A stretch of DNA of 64,000 bases, taken from NCBI GenBank assembly GCA_034670405.1, contig JAXDDX010000039.1, positions 3,624,001-3,688,000 of the forward strand, in the 5' to 3' direction. A program made the position numbers and the translations under genes. Shown piece after piece: positions 54,866 to 64,000 of the stretch (position 1 is its first letter; the number at the start of each line of letters is the position of its first letter). Below the pieces are notes generated by a model, which searched no databases, had not been told where the DNA came from, and saw only the letters and a list, made by a program, of their open reading frames with translations. The DNA is from Hoplostethus atlanticus. Lineage: Eukaryota > Chordata > Actinopteri > Trachichthyiformes > Trachichthyidae.

Positions 54866-55590
54866 TCAATTTATGACACCGAATGTATGATTATATTTAC
54901 CTCCAGTCAGGCTGTAAAACAGTGAATGAGTTGACTTTCTTATACTTTCTTCATTCATGCTAACCTAATTTAATTTCAGTTTTTTTGTAGCCTGTGAGTT
55001 CACTTCCTGTGTTATGTTTATATACTGGTCATTGTTATACATATGTAATTAGTTGACAATAATTTTGTGAATGTCTTTGCAGAATAAACCCAATCTTTTT
55101 AAAGACCCCCTGTGAAGACCAGTGCAACACTATCAATCATTCCGTAGGCTTAAGTGTCTTAACATTTCATCCAACAGTTTCAGAATGCTGTGCTGGGAAT
55201 GTGGATGAGGGAAGTGCCTCATGACTGACGATACATTTGATTAAAAATACCAATTATCCTGCCACAGGAGAAAAGAGAAAAATCACAGCCATAACCAGCA
55301 TGTTTGCTGCCATTTTATTCTGCACACATAGGCCCACCTCAGGTAATGAAGTTGATCAACCTGGTGAAGAGACCAACCTGGTGATACACAGTGTTAATCA
55401 AGTATTAATCACCAACCTGGTGATACACAGTGTCAATCAAGTCAGAATGCAATCCAGAACTATGATAAGGCAGAAATAATTAATTGTTGAAAAGTTATTT
55501 TTCACTTTAATTATATAGTGGTTCATTCAACTCTAGTGTAACATTATTCTGTGGCAATATGACTGTAGAGAATGTACACAGGTAGAACTT

Positions 55591-55667
55591 ACCTTAGTTA
55601 ATGCAATCAGACCAGAAAGTACAAATGACAGAATAGAGTTTGGCTTCAGCTATGGGATAGCTTTATA
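55591..55667 (-). promoter_or_regulatory. Gene E TATA box, 5' exon and splice donor
   Basis: On the minus strand TATAAAG (55661-55667) is followed about 30 nt later by a presumed start site. A non-coding exon of about 40 nt ends at 55593 with the strong donor CTAAG|GTAAGTT. This would splice to the acceptor before 54351. The layout matches the promoters of genes A and C. Confidence 0.65.
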
Positions 55668-57119
55668 TGTTTTGGGGTTGGCAAGCATGCAGGGGTGTGT
55701 GTATGCATGCATGTGGATAGTAGAGGAGTGTGTGTGTGTGTGTGTGTCTTGTGGCACCCTCGGGGGAAAAGCCTCAAGACATAGCACTTAGGTACTGTAA
55801 ATAGTTCACTCCATAGGCCTATAACGGAAACATTTTTTGTTCAGTGGAGTTTTATTTTATTTTATTCCTTGGTGAGAATTAGGACTAAATTCTACTGGAT
55901 AGAAACTGGGAAGACATGTTTCTTTATTTCTAATTGCCTTTCTTTCTCTTTCTTCCAAATTGACCTGGTGTGCCACAAAAGAGGCAATCAGTACTGAAAG
56001 AGAACCTCCCTTTAGTCGATCACGTTGTTTTCATCTGTGCAGCAAAACGTTCATGTCAGGTTGAGTCGGGCAGCGCCGACATCCATTATTGTTTTATTGC
56101 TTATCAGACTTTCAGTGTATAACTCTCACTTGTACTTGGTTTTGACTCTTGTTGCCTGGTGTCCTTGGCTATCTGTTGTGGGTTACAGTATGTGCGGCGA
56201 CAGTCTTTGTGTACCTTCTCACCAGGTACAGACTAAGTCGAAACCTACTATATGGCTGGACGCAAACATTAGTTTAGGTTCACGGTGAAGATTACATTTA
56301 TAGCTAATATAATGTGCAGACTAATATGATTGCTAGCGCTATTTGATTTTGGAAAGAGCGTCGTATGCGGGAGATAGCAAGCTAGCTAACTACCGGGAGA
56401 TTTGTATTTAGCGATGCTAGCTAGCTATCACCATACACTAACAGTTACTAAACAACGCAAAGCTACTGTTAATAGCAGTATAAAAATAATTCTGAAGCAC
56501 ATTTACTCACCCGGGCAAAAACAAGCAGCGACTCACTCAGTGACTCAGACATTCGAGGATATAACGCTGGCCCAGCTGTCGCTGCGTCCAGCCAAAAATA
56601 CACACGATTAATTACAAAATAAACTCAAAATCGGATTTCTCATCCACACAAACCCTTGAATGTGGTATTATATATGATTGTAACTCTTTCAAATATGAAA
56701 TAATTATTGTCACTAGGGCAGATGGTGGCCATTTTGAATTCCCCGGATTTCAGGATTTTGCCCTCTTGACATACAAAAAGTCTTGTATGTCAAAGAGGAT
56801 ACCTTCAGGGGTACGATACAAGTAAAATAGCTTTTGTTGCAATTTGTGTGAGGTCAAGTTACATTATTACTGGACTACACCCCACCCTCCCCCCAGTCTG
56901 CCACAGTAAGCAAAGCCCAGTATCATCCAGCGTGCCAATGCTCCTGGTGTGCCGGAAGTAGGTATTGAAGAGAGAGAGGAAAATAAGATGAGTTATGCTT
57001 GTGTCTCTGATCTACTCTGGAGGTGGTTTGGATGTTTGGAACTTCATTTACACCTCGATGTGATGCATTTTTGTGCTTGTGATTTTTGTGGCTGTGGCTG
57101 GGCAGTGTTGGCGTGCTGT
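55668..57119. other. Unassigned spacer upstream of gene E
   Basis: Includes a GT microsatellite near 55729-55747 and a moderately GC-rich block at 56030-56600 with two short open frames that have no recognisable domain. I do not support a gene. Near 56640-56800 AT-rich sequence resumes. Confidence 0.4.
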
Positions 57120-57405
57120 GGTCCCCTATTCATAAGATGACGCTGACTGAGTTGCTGTTGATGCCCCACACCAGATCTGGATGTCCCACCAAGTGTCTTT
57201 ATTGTGTTTACTCTGTATACTCTGCTTGCCCAAACTGGGCGCCTAATGCACACCTGAAGGTCCTGGTAGGGGGATCCCTCTCTGAGTAGCCCCTCCCAAG
57301 TTTTCCTCCATTTTTCCCTAAAAGGTTTTATTGTTTTCATAATGTGGGCACTGTGAAGCCCTTTGAGACTGTAACTGTGATTAAGGGATATACAAATAAA
57401 TTTGA
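57120..57405 (+). mobile_element. LINE-like 3' end
   Basis: Contains TTTTCCTCCATTTTTCCCT and GTGGGCACTGTGAAGCCC, then TTTGAGACTGTAACTGTGAT and a TACAAATAAATTTGATT tail, a pattern seen at the 3' ends of many teleost CR1/L2-like LINEs. 5'-truncated and non-coding. Confidence 0.55.
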
Positions 57406-57516
57406 TTCACCTGGGGCAAGACAGACAATGGCCTGTTGTCTGCTGGCGAATGTAGTCCTTTCCTACAGTTTCTCTGTGGCAGATGCCCCAGTCTGCCATG
57501 TACCCTCCCCTTCAGC

Positions 57517-57864
57517 TCAGACCTGTAGGGCGAGCTGAGCGGCCACGCAGTGATGAAGGGTTTCTGACTCACCATCACTAACACCATTCCCCTGACTGGA
57601 CCACCCGGATTGAAAGACCTTGGGTTCAGGCTCAGGTTCTGTTGCAACCACTTCAGGCTCGGGTTCGGGTTCAGGTATGGGTTCAACTGTCTCATCAGGC
57701 TCAGGTTCAGGTTCTAGCTCAGGCTCTGGTTTAGCCTCAACCACCTCAGGCTCTGGCACAATGTCTACCAGTGGGGCTGAGGCAGCAGGAGCCTCTAATT
57801 GAGGCTCTGCCTTATAGTCTTGGGTATTGCGTGTACCACTAATACCCCTTTCACACTGGAGCAA
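57517..57864 (-). CDS. Unrecognised frame with Pro-Glu repeats
   Basis: An open minus-strand frame of 115 codons. The middle is a degenerate PEPE repeat (VPEPEVVEAKPEPELEPEPE and so on) encoded by a GGTTCAGGCTCA-type repeat. It is flanked by non-repetitive ends: APAASAPLVDIV before and KVFQSGWSSQGNGVSDGES after. The ends are not simple repeat, so it could be an exon or a processed fragment of a host gene, but I cannot name it and see no convincing splice sites. It sits between a LINE tail and the third copy of the duplicated spacer. An expanded repeat that is open by chance is equally possible. Confidence 0.25.
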   Translation of the reverse strand: MLQCERGISGTRNTQDYKAEPQLEAPAASAPLVDIVPEPEVVEAKPEPELEPEPEPDETVEPIPEPEPEPEVVATEPEPEPKVFQSGWSSQGNGVSDGESETLHHCVAAQLALQV

Positions 57865-57884
57865 CGACCCCGGTTATTCCTGGG

Positions 57885-60000
57885 TTCCAGACAACACATA
57901 TAATAATTATGTCGAAGTGCTGAGCTGTTCTGGCAGCTTTGGTGGGCCAGTGCTCAAATTGATGAACTCTGACTGTTCTGAGGACTCAGAGAATCACCTA
58001 CCGCAGGGAAAATAGACAGTGGCTTGACATTAATTTGGCTTTTTGTTTGTCTTGGTCCCATTGTAATTGAACACAAGTACATATAATCTAAGTACCAAAA
58101 TAATGTGAAACACCTGAGTAAAATGAAATGAGGATATATAGTGACAGTAAGTGGGGTGGGGATTTTCTGGCAGCTGTTCTGAGCTGTTCTGGCAGCTTAT
58201 AGTGGGCCAGTGCTTTGTTGTATGTGATGAAATGTGATACTTGATCCATGTTGGGAAATTCTGTTTTCACTTGCTACCATACATAGGGAGGTCAGAGGTC
58301 AGCTAGAGAACAGTGCCCCTAAAACTGGTCGGGATTGAGTGTCTTGCTCAAGGACACTTCAGCAGGGTGCATGCTTGCTTACACGGCTTGAACCCAGGTC
58401 TTTTGATTGATGGGCAGTCTCACTACTCACCACACCAACCTGCTGTTGTGATACTTTATGCTGATATTTCCTTTATTATGGTGGTTACCTAGACCATAGT
58501 GCCATGCCATACCCATTGAGTTACACAGGACCACTGGCCTCAAGGTCTTACAATCAAATTTGGTTTTATAGTATGCATGTAGAAATGTATGTAGAGTGAA
58601 AGTAGCTATTTGTTAACATTGAACAAGTTCAAATCTACTCCAGCTCTAGAGGTGACCGGCATGTGATCCAACCCTACATACTTTAATTGTGTAATAGCAG
58701 CAGTACAGTTGAGTTTTTACATTTTGTTCCCCCTCACACAGGCCTCTTCCTCTACTGCAGGACTACATTTTGTAAAATGATCATATGATCAAGGTGAAGG
58801 TAGAATCCAAGTGCATATTTATAAGGCAGTAGAACTAAAACTTTGTAAGACAACAAAAAGGTCAACCTGCTTTTCTTTTTCATGAACATCTCTATGTGCT
58901 CTCAGCCCTCAGCAATACAGTAGTTCACAAGAACAGGAGAAAAGGAGAAAAAAGTAATAGTTCAGTTGACTGAAAACTTGGGCTCAGTTGAACGTTGTGT
59001 TCTTAGTGCTCCCACAATAACTACATTTAAGTCCAGACTAAAAACGTTTTTGTTCACCACCGCATTCTGCTGAACTGTAAACTTGCACTACGACTTGTAT
59101 TCCTTTTGCACTGTGATTTTATTTTTTTTAAATGTCTTTATTTTTTATAAATGTCCTTGTTTTAAATGTCCTTTAATGCCTCACGTAAAGCACTTTGAAC
59201 TGCCTTATGTATGAAAGGTGCTATACAAATAAACTTGCCTTGCCTTGCCTAGTGAGGGACAGGGCCGATCCAGGCAGGTGTCTCTTCCTCTGAAACTAAT
59301 GATAGAGGGTTTTATTTTGTCAAATAATCCCAAAGGGACCTACACATCAACAGACCACATCAAAACAAGACCATGAATCAGATTTGAATATTTTGAGAGG
59401 GCATGATTTACTTTGCTAAGCTAAGTGGTCTTTTCACTGGCAAAGTGCTCAGCAGGTTCGGTCATGCAACTCACTATCTTCCCCAGATTATAATGCCTTG
59501 GCCCTGTAATGCTAGAAGGGAAACTGTGATTCTGCTTGTCAGTGAGATGTCCTTTTCTTTTCCCTTTCTCTTTTCTCTCAGTTTGAGTCTCTCTTTCTTC
59601 ATGGTATTGCATCACTCCAACTACTATTTTCTTTGACTTATTTTCTTCTATTAAGGCATAATAAGAATTGTCAGCTTCTTCTCTTTAACCCCCACCCCCC
59701 AACCCCCCTCTCACCATGATATTGCACTTTGTGAACTTCATTAGGACTTTGTTGTCAAAACTAAAATGGCCACTTTCTTTCTTTTGGTTTGTCCTCTAAG
59801 GTAAAGACAGCATGTTACCTGTATCTGCTCTGCTACATCAAGGGCTTGAGGGACAACCTGACATTTCCCATAATCCTCAGAGTGTATTCAGGAAGTGAAA
59901 TATGTGGGAGGACACAGGAGGAGCACCTATCCCATCAGCCCTCATTAGGCACTAGCAGTAAAGGTCACATACACTGGGGCAGCTTGTTATGATACATGCA
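57885..60000. repeat. Segmental duplication, partial copy 3 of the receptor-cluster spacer
   Basis: Blocks match 4770-5160 (CTGAGCTGTTCTGGCAGCTT and onward, present twice at 57890-57960 and 58170-58570) and 5220-5510. Between them are sequences not found in the other copies, including a LINE tail at 58980-59250. Confidence 0.7.
58980..59250 (+). mobile_element. LINE 3' end with (CTTGC)n tail
   Basis: Includes TTAAGTCCAGACTAAAAACG near the coding end, then AAAGCACTTTGAACTGCCTT, GTGCTATACAAATAAACTTG and a CCTTG repeat. Typical of 5'-truncated CR1/L2-like LINEs in fish. Confidence 0.7.
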
Positions 60001-60049
60001 TGCAGTGTACATGCAGTGGGTGTGTATTGGACAGTTATGACCAAGTTGC

Positions 60050-61350
60050 ATCACAGTCTATGGAGAAAAAGTGTTGAAGTTCACCATTGTTAGAGGCTCT
60101 GTGTTTGAAAGCGATAACTAATCCCTGTGGAGCTGCTCTTTAAACACATAAATCACTATTCCACCAGGACTGGAGCTTTGCTCCTTTGACAGGGTTACGC
60201 TCACTTGTTGTGGGCTTGTCTACTCTTTTCATGCCATTTACCCATTGAGAAAAAACCTTTGTCATTAGAGCAGTTGTCTAAGTTATAACAGTATTGTTGA
60301 AAATGTCTGTCTGACTTATTAGATCATCTCATATTTTATTGATCAACAGAGAGATTTGGACATGCTAGGATTATGTGTAATTGTGTTAGCCCTTTCCTTC
60401 TTTTTCCTTTTACCTTTTAGTGAGACCTTTGCCATGACTGAATACTTTTCACTCTGATATTTGTGTAAAAGACATCTCTTTTTTGTGTGAATTTCCCCTT
60501 ATTTCAAATAAACTTACATTAGTCAAAACTATTTCTAGACAGCGGGCTTGTATTTGAAAATAAGACTTGGGGCAAACTTCCCCACTCTCTTGCATCACAG
60601 TCTATGGAGAAAAAGTGTTGAAGTTCATTGTCATTAAGACGGTCTGTGTTTGAAAACAATAATTATTCTCTATGGAGATGCTCTTTGAACACATTAATTG
60701 GTAATCCGCAAGGACATGAGCTCTGTTCCTTTGATAGTTATGCTCACTTGTCAGGCTTGTTTGCTAATTTCTTTTTACAAACTTTTAACCTTTACTCGTC
60801 AAGAGGAAACTTTTGTCACCAGGTCAGTTGTCTAAGTTATACCAATGTTGTTGAGAATATCCCTAGATCTTATTACATCATTTCAGATACACTTTGAACT
60901 CACTTGATCAATAAGCTAGACTCTTTTGATAATGTATGTTGTCTTATATCAGCTTGTTTTTTTAGTGCTTAATGAAACTTTTGCCATCGCAGCACTTCTG
61001 AAACTCAGCCTTGTGCTGTTTAAGGGATTTCTGTATAAACTTTTCTATCATTTTGGAGAATGTCATCATCATTTTCACAAATGTTTTGATGTACCTCATT
61101 GTGTATTTGAACATAAACAAGAAGCCATCCTCCGTTCTCTTGCATCACAGTCTATGTAGAAAAAAAGTGACTGGTCTGTTGCTATTGCTAGAAGTTGCTT
61201 TGTATTTGAAAAGAATAAACGAGGAGGCCTTGGAGTCAACTGCTCTTTCCTCTTGCATCACATTGTCTATGGAGACAAAGTGTTGAAGTTCATTTTCATT
61301 ATAAGGTTCTGCGTTTGAAAAACATTAATTCACCACCATGGAGATGCTCT
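60050..61350. repeat. Diverged tandem duplication, about 540-bp unit
   Basis: The motif TTGCATCACAGTCTATGGAG followed by an AAAAGTGTTGAAGTTCA block recurs at about 60050, 60593, 61137 (partial) and 61252. The first two steps are close to 543 bp. Each unit also holds GAGCTGCTCTTTAAACAC-like and CAGTTGTCTAAGTTATA-like blocks. A related single unit is at 27588-27700. No coding function supported. Confidence 0.75.
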
Positions 61351-61800
61351 TTAAATTCACTTGATTACTCCACAAGGAAAGGTACATACTCCACAAGGAA
61401 AGGTACGTACTATCTCTCTCTGTCAGCTTGTGTGTGTGTGCCTGCTCGTCTCTCTCGCTCTCTGTTTAGACACATAGACGGTAAAAGTTTAGACACAACT
61501 GACAATGTATATATATAGACGCCATCATCAATCAGGGTGTTTTATTTTGAAATGTGTTATATTTTGAAAATTGACCGGATGCTCTATGCCGTTCCTGTGT
61601 CTGACTTCCTGCCCAGCTTGACACAATCGCTCGTGGCTCATGTAAAAAATAGACCAGACGCCGAAACGATCGCTGCAGGGCGCGGCCATTCGCGGCACTT
61701 CCGCGGCCGGTGTGAATGGCCACATTGTTTAACATGGGCGCCGAAAGGAAACTGGCAGCGCTTCACGGCGCTTCCGCGTCCGGTGTGAACCCGGCGTCAG
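61351..61800. other. Short duplication and possible MITE end
   Basis: A 22-bp unit (CTCCACAAGGAAAGGTAC) is duplicated at about 61368-61412. A GC-rich block at 61640-61800 ending CCGGTGTGAACCCGGCGTCA looks like a transposon terminus, but no partner end was found. Confidence 0.4.
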
Positions 61801-62630
61801 CCTAACCCCTCACAGGTGCATCTACCTCCCCGCTGAGCCCCTGCCCCTTCTCTGCCCACAGCTGCTGCCACAACCACACCCCACTGGCACAGGGCAGGAG
61901 GAGGATAGGATGTTAGCAATAATGATGGAGTGAGGCCCTCTGGTTTTGGAATGCTTAAGGACTAAACAGGGACTAATAATCAGGGTGGAAAATTAAATCG
62001 GAGAATGTGACGTCATTGAGAGGATTGAAAATATTTGAGGTTGTGGTAATCTCGCCCATCCTAAGAAAACTGTAAAAAGCCAATAGAGAAACACATTCTA
62101 AGAGAGAATTTATATTGGGACAGAATAGGCGTGCTCTAAGGGCTGAAAGCATTTGATGTAAAATAGGAAGAGTAATGGGGTGCCTGGAATCAGGAACAGG
62201 AGAAATCTTGCCTTTTAACTTGACCACTGACCTTGGTAGAACCCACCAAAACTGACGGATGGAGCAGCATTTGTGAAAAATTCCATATCATCAGCTGACT
62301 GGTCAGGGATGATTTAGGGAGAATAGATCCGTCTATGATTGTCGTAGATCGGTCGATTTCAGGTGAAGGGAGAAGGATGCTGACTAGATTAATATCTTTG
62401 CCTTGCAAGATATAGGATCACAGTCTAGAAGAAATGTTGGCATAGAGTGGAATGTAGGGCCTACCGAGGGCCTGAGCCGGGACTGAGGAAGCGAGCGTAT
62501 GGAGGTGTGCTGGATTAGAGGTAGAAGTGTAGCGGGAAGAGCAGCCAATATAAATTTGCCAATAGCCTTACATTGAGAAAAAAAATAATCCATAGAGAAA
62601 AAATGAAAAGATTCCTGCACACACAGAATC
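61801..62630 (-). mobile_element. Gypsy tail plus DIRS/Ngaro-type relic, shortened copy
   Basis: 61805-61890 matches the tail of the old Gypsy relic near 10550-10630. From 61890 the minus strand carries the recombinase block (PITLPILHQMLSALRARLF) and pieces matching 29716-29815 and 30160-30480. It is a more deleted copy of the element at 28740-30480 and is broken. Confidence 0.65.
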
Positions 62631-63038
62631 ACCTCTGCACTGGTTTATTGTCAGTGGAAGTTTCACTCTTCGGACCTTTATCAAGACATAAATATGAGGT
62701 TATATCATGAGGACATGTCATCATATTTTGCAAATGCCTTAAATCTTTACACAGACACACACACACACACACACAGTTTAGTATACATACACAAAAACAA
62801 ACAAACATAAATGGGGGGGGGGTTATACACCATTCTTTGTGCAGTGGTGCTATGGTATAGTTAATAGTATGCACATTATCAATCATAATCATATTGATAA
62901 TTATAATAATCAGGGGCAATATCTATAGCTTACTCTGCTACACATCACAGAGAAAACAGAGCCTTGAAGCCTAAATAAAATATATTTATATTTATTCTCA
63001 ATAAAAAAAATACATATTTCACTATGTGAATTGCCTAT

Positions 63039-63124
63039 GGGGTGCAAAATGTAACCCCCTGAATTTCGTCACACAAAATCCAAAAACCAAAACAAAATGG
63101 ATTTCGTTTGGCATTTGGCGCCCC
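63039..63124. mobile_element. Remnant of the fold-back element
   Basis: Keeps both outer ends (GGGGTGCAAAATGTAACCCC and CATTTGGCGCCCC) but only 86 bp, against 395 bp at the matching place 30891-31285. This is consistent with internal deletion of a structure-forming sequence after the duplication. Confidence 0.75.
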
Positions 63125-63407
63125 ATAGTTGTCTGACTCAAATAATTATTATTGAAGGAATAATAACTTAAATAACAAATTGATTGCATAAGTACTGTCC
63201 AAGTGGTTGCTTTAGCTGTGCAAAACATGACCTGGCACATTTGAAAATAAACACTGACATAAACGCTTGATTGTGGAGATTGTTCTATATGTCATTGAAT
63301 AGCCATGCGAAAACTAAGAGGGAAACAAGAAAATCTATTTGTCACTTTGTTAACTTAAGGATCTTTATCTTCATTTTATTGAGATGAGGTTGGAAACTGA
63401 AGCCTTT

Positions 63408-64000
63408 TCACTGCCCTTTCACAGCAGGCCCAGTGTTTGACGTGGTGACAATTTGTGGATGATTTCTTATGCTCACTTTACACAACAGGTACCTTTTCAG
63501 ATATGTCCTGAAGGTCTTGTCTCGTAGGCCGTAGACAATGGGACTAACAAACCGTGGCAAGATCTGAATAATGACATAGCAGGTGAAGCGTGTTTCCAGG
63601 TGCTGCTTGGGGAAGAAGTACAGGAGACTGTTTTTTAACATGGGCTGCACATAAGTGAGCATACATAACAGCAGCTGAAAACCATGGAGGAGGATAGTGT
63701 TCCTGGCTTTCTTAACATCTGCAGTAGCCTCCTTGGCAGCAAACAGAATCCTGAAGTAAGTGTAGAAGAGGGTGAGCCAAACCAAGACAAGAAAAACTAT
63801 ATGGGATGCGTCCCTCTTCTTAAGGCTGTAGGTGCTTCTGAACACGTAATCCCTGGCACAGAACACTCTGGAATGGAAGAACTGCAGAGGTTCTGTGGCC
63901 AGGAGGATGAACACATCTGGTAGGATAGAGACCGCACTTGTCACCCAGATCAAACCAATCAGTACATAGGTTTTCTTGACAGTACAGATCTGGCCATGGC
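63408..64000 (-). CDS. Gene F: odorant receptor 131-2-like, cut by the window edge
   Basis: The last 197 codons of the long exon, from the stop at 63408 to the right edge, starting ...HGQICTVKKTYVLIGLIWVT. It runs from the end of TM3 to the C-terminus with the family motifs (KARNTILLHGFQLLLC, PIVYGLRDKTF). It is nearly identical to gene B over the shared part, and flanking sequence from about 62.2 kb also matches, so B and F arose by a recent segmental duplication. An AATAAA (63375-63380) lies just past the stop. The 5' exons are outside the window. Confidence 0.9.
   Translation of the reverse strand, partial: HGQICTVKKTYVLIGLIWVTSAVSILPDVFILLATEPLQFFHSRVFCARDYVFRSTYSLKKRDASHIVFLVLVWLTLFYTYFRILFAAKEATADVKKARNTILLHGFQLLLCMLTYVQPMLKNSLLYFFPKQHLETRFTCYVIIQILPRFVSPIVYGLRDKTFRTYLKRYLLCKVSIRNHPQIVTTSNTGPAVKGQ

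Noticed and set aside
56025-56611. A small gene upstream of gene E
   Set aside because: Two short frames without recognisable motifs, in a moderately GC-rich block; no splice or promoter signals supporting them.
57620-57802. A Gly-Ser repeat protein on the plus strand
   Set aside because: It is the antisense shadow of the Pro-Glu repeat and consists only of the repeat.
60050-61350. A CRISPR-like array
   Set aside because: Units are about 540 bp, diverged and in a vertebrate genome; no short identical repeats with unique spacers.

Overview
This window is nuclear DNA from a ray-finned (almost certainly teleost) fish. Two things show this. First, it carries a one-strand cluster of genes encoding seven-transmembrane receptors of the type annotated in teleosts as odorant receptor 131-2-like. 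Second, its repeats are typical of teleosts: Tc1/mariner, hAT-like and Harbinger-like transposons, RTE/Rex3-like, L1 and L2 LINEs, a tRNA-derived SINE, DIRS/Ngaro-type relics and Ty3/Gypsy elements. No family was confirmed by database search; all names rest on motifs seen in the sequence.

Host genes. Six receptor genes lie on the minus strand: A (21650-22699), B (31569-33123), C (39527-40595), D (45047-47158), E (52128-54318) and F (63408 to the right edge, cut off). Each complete gene has a short coding exon (N-terminus and TM1, ending ...KHQ or ...KQQ) joined in phase 0 to a long exon (TM2 to TM7). Upstream of A, B, C, D and E I see a TATA-like box and a short non-coding 5' exon ending in a splice donor. 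A matching promoter at 248-306 implies a seventh gene just beyond the left edge. Gene B has good splice sites and an open receptor frame, but I find no in-frame start codon.

Architecture. The cluster grew by segmental duplication. The A and C regions match (21.6-24.1 kb and 39.5-41.9 kb), and B and F match (29.7-32.4 kb and 62.2-64.0 kb). Spacer 2.25-5.96 kb matches 24.98-28.24 kb, with a partial third copy at 57.9-60.0 kb. These paralogous spacers act as empty-site controls that date several insertions. A Gypsy reverse-transcriptase relic sits directly upstream of the TATA box in the A-type promoters.

Mobile DNA. The most complete element is a young Ty3/Gypsy copy at 10740-18292: near-identical LTRs of about 1 kb, a tRNA-Ser primer site, a continuous pol frame, and a broken gag. 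It is inserted inside an older Gypsy relic of opposite orientation. Other nested structures are two solo LTRs inside a hAT-like element (731-2248), a hAT-like element inside a Harbinger-like one (6954-8389), and a TTAA-target element carrying a Harbinger transposase fragment inside a Tc1 relic (about 49.0-51.7 kb).

I found no clearly new molecular system. The observations most worth following are the shared promoter/5'-exon module beside a Gypsy relic, a perfect inverted duplication of the presumed TATA region of gene D, the start-less gene B, and clustered amino-acid change in the second extracellular loop between genes A and C.
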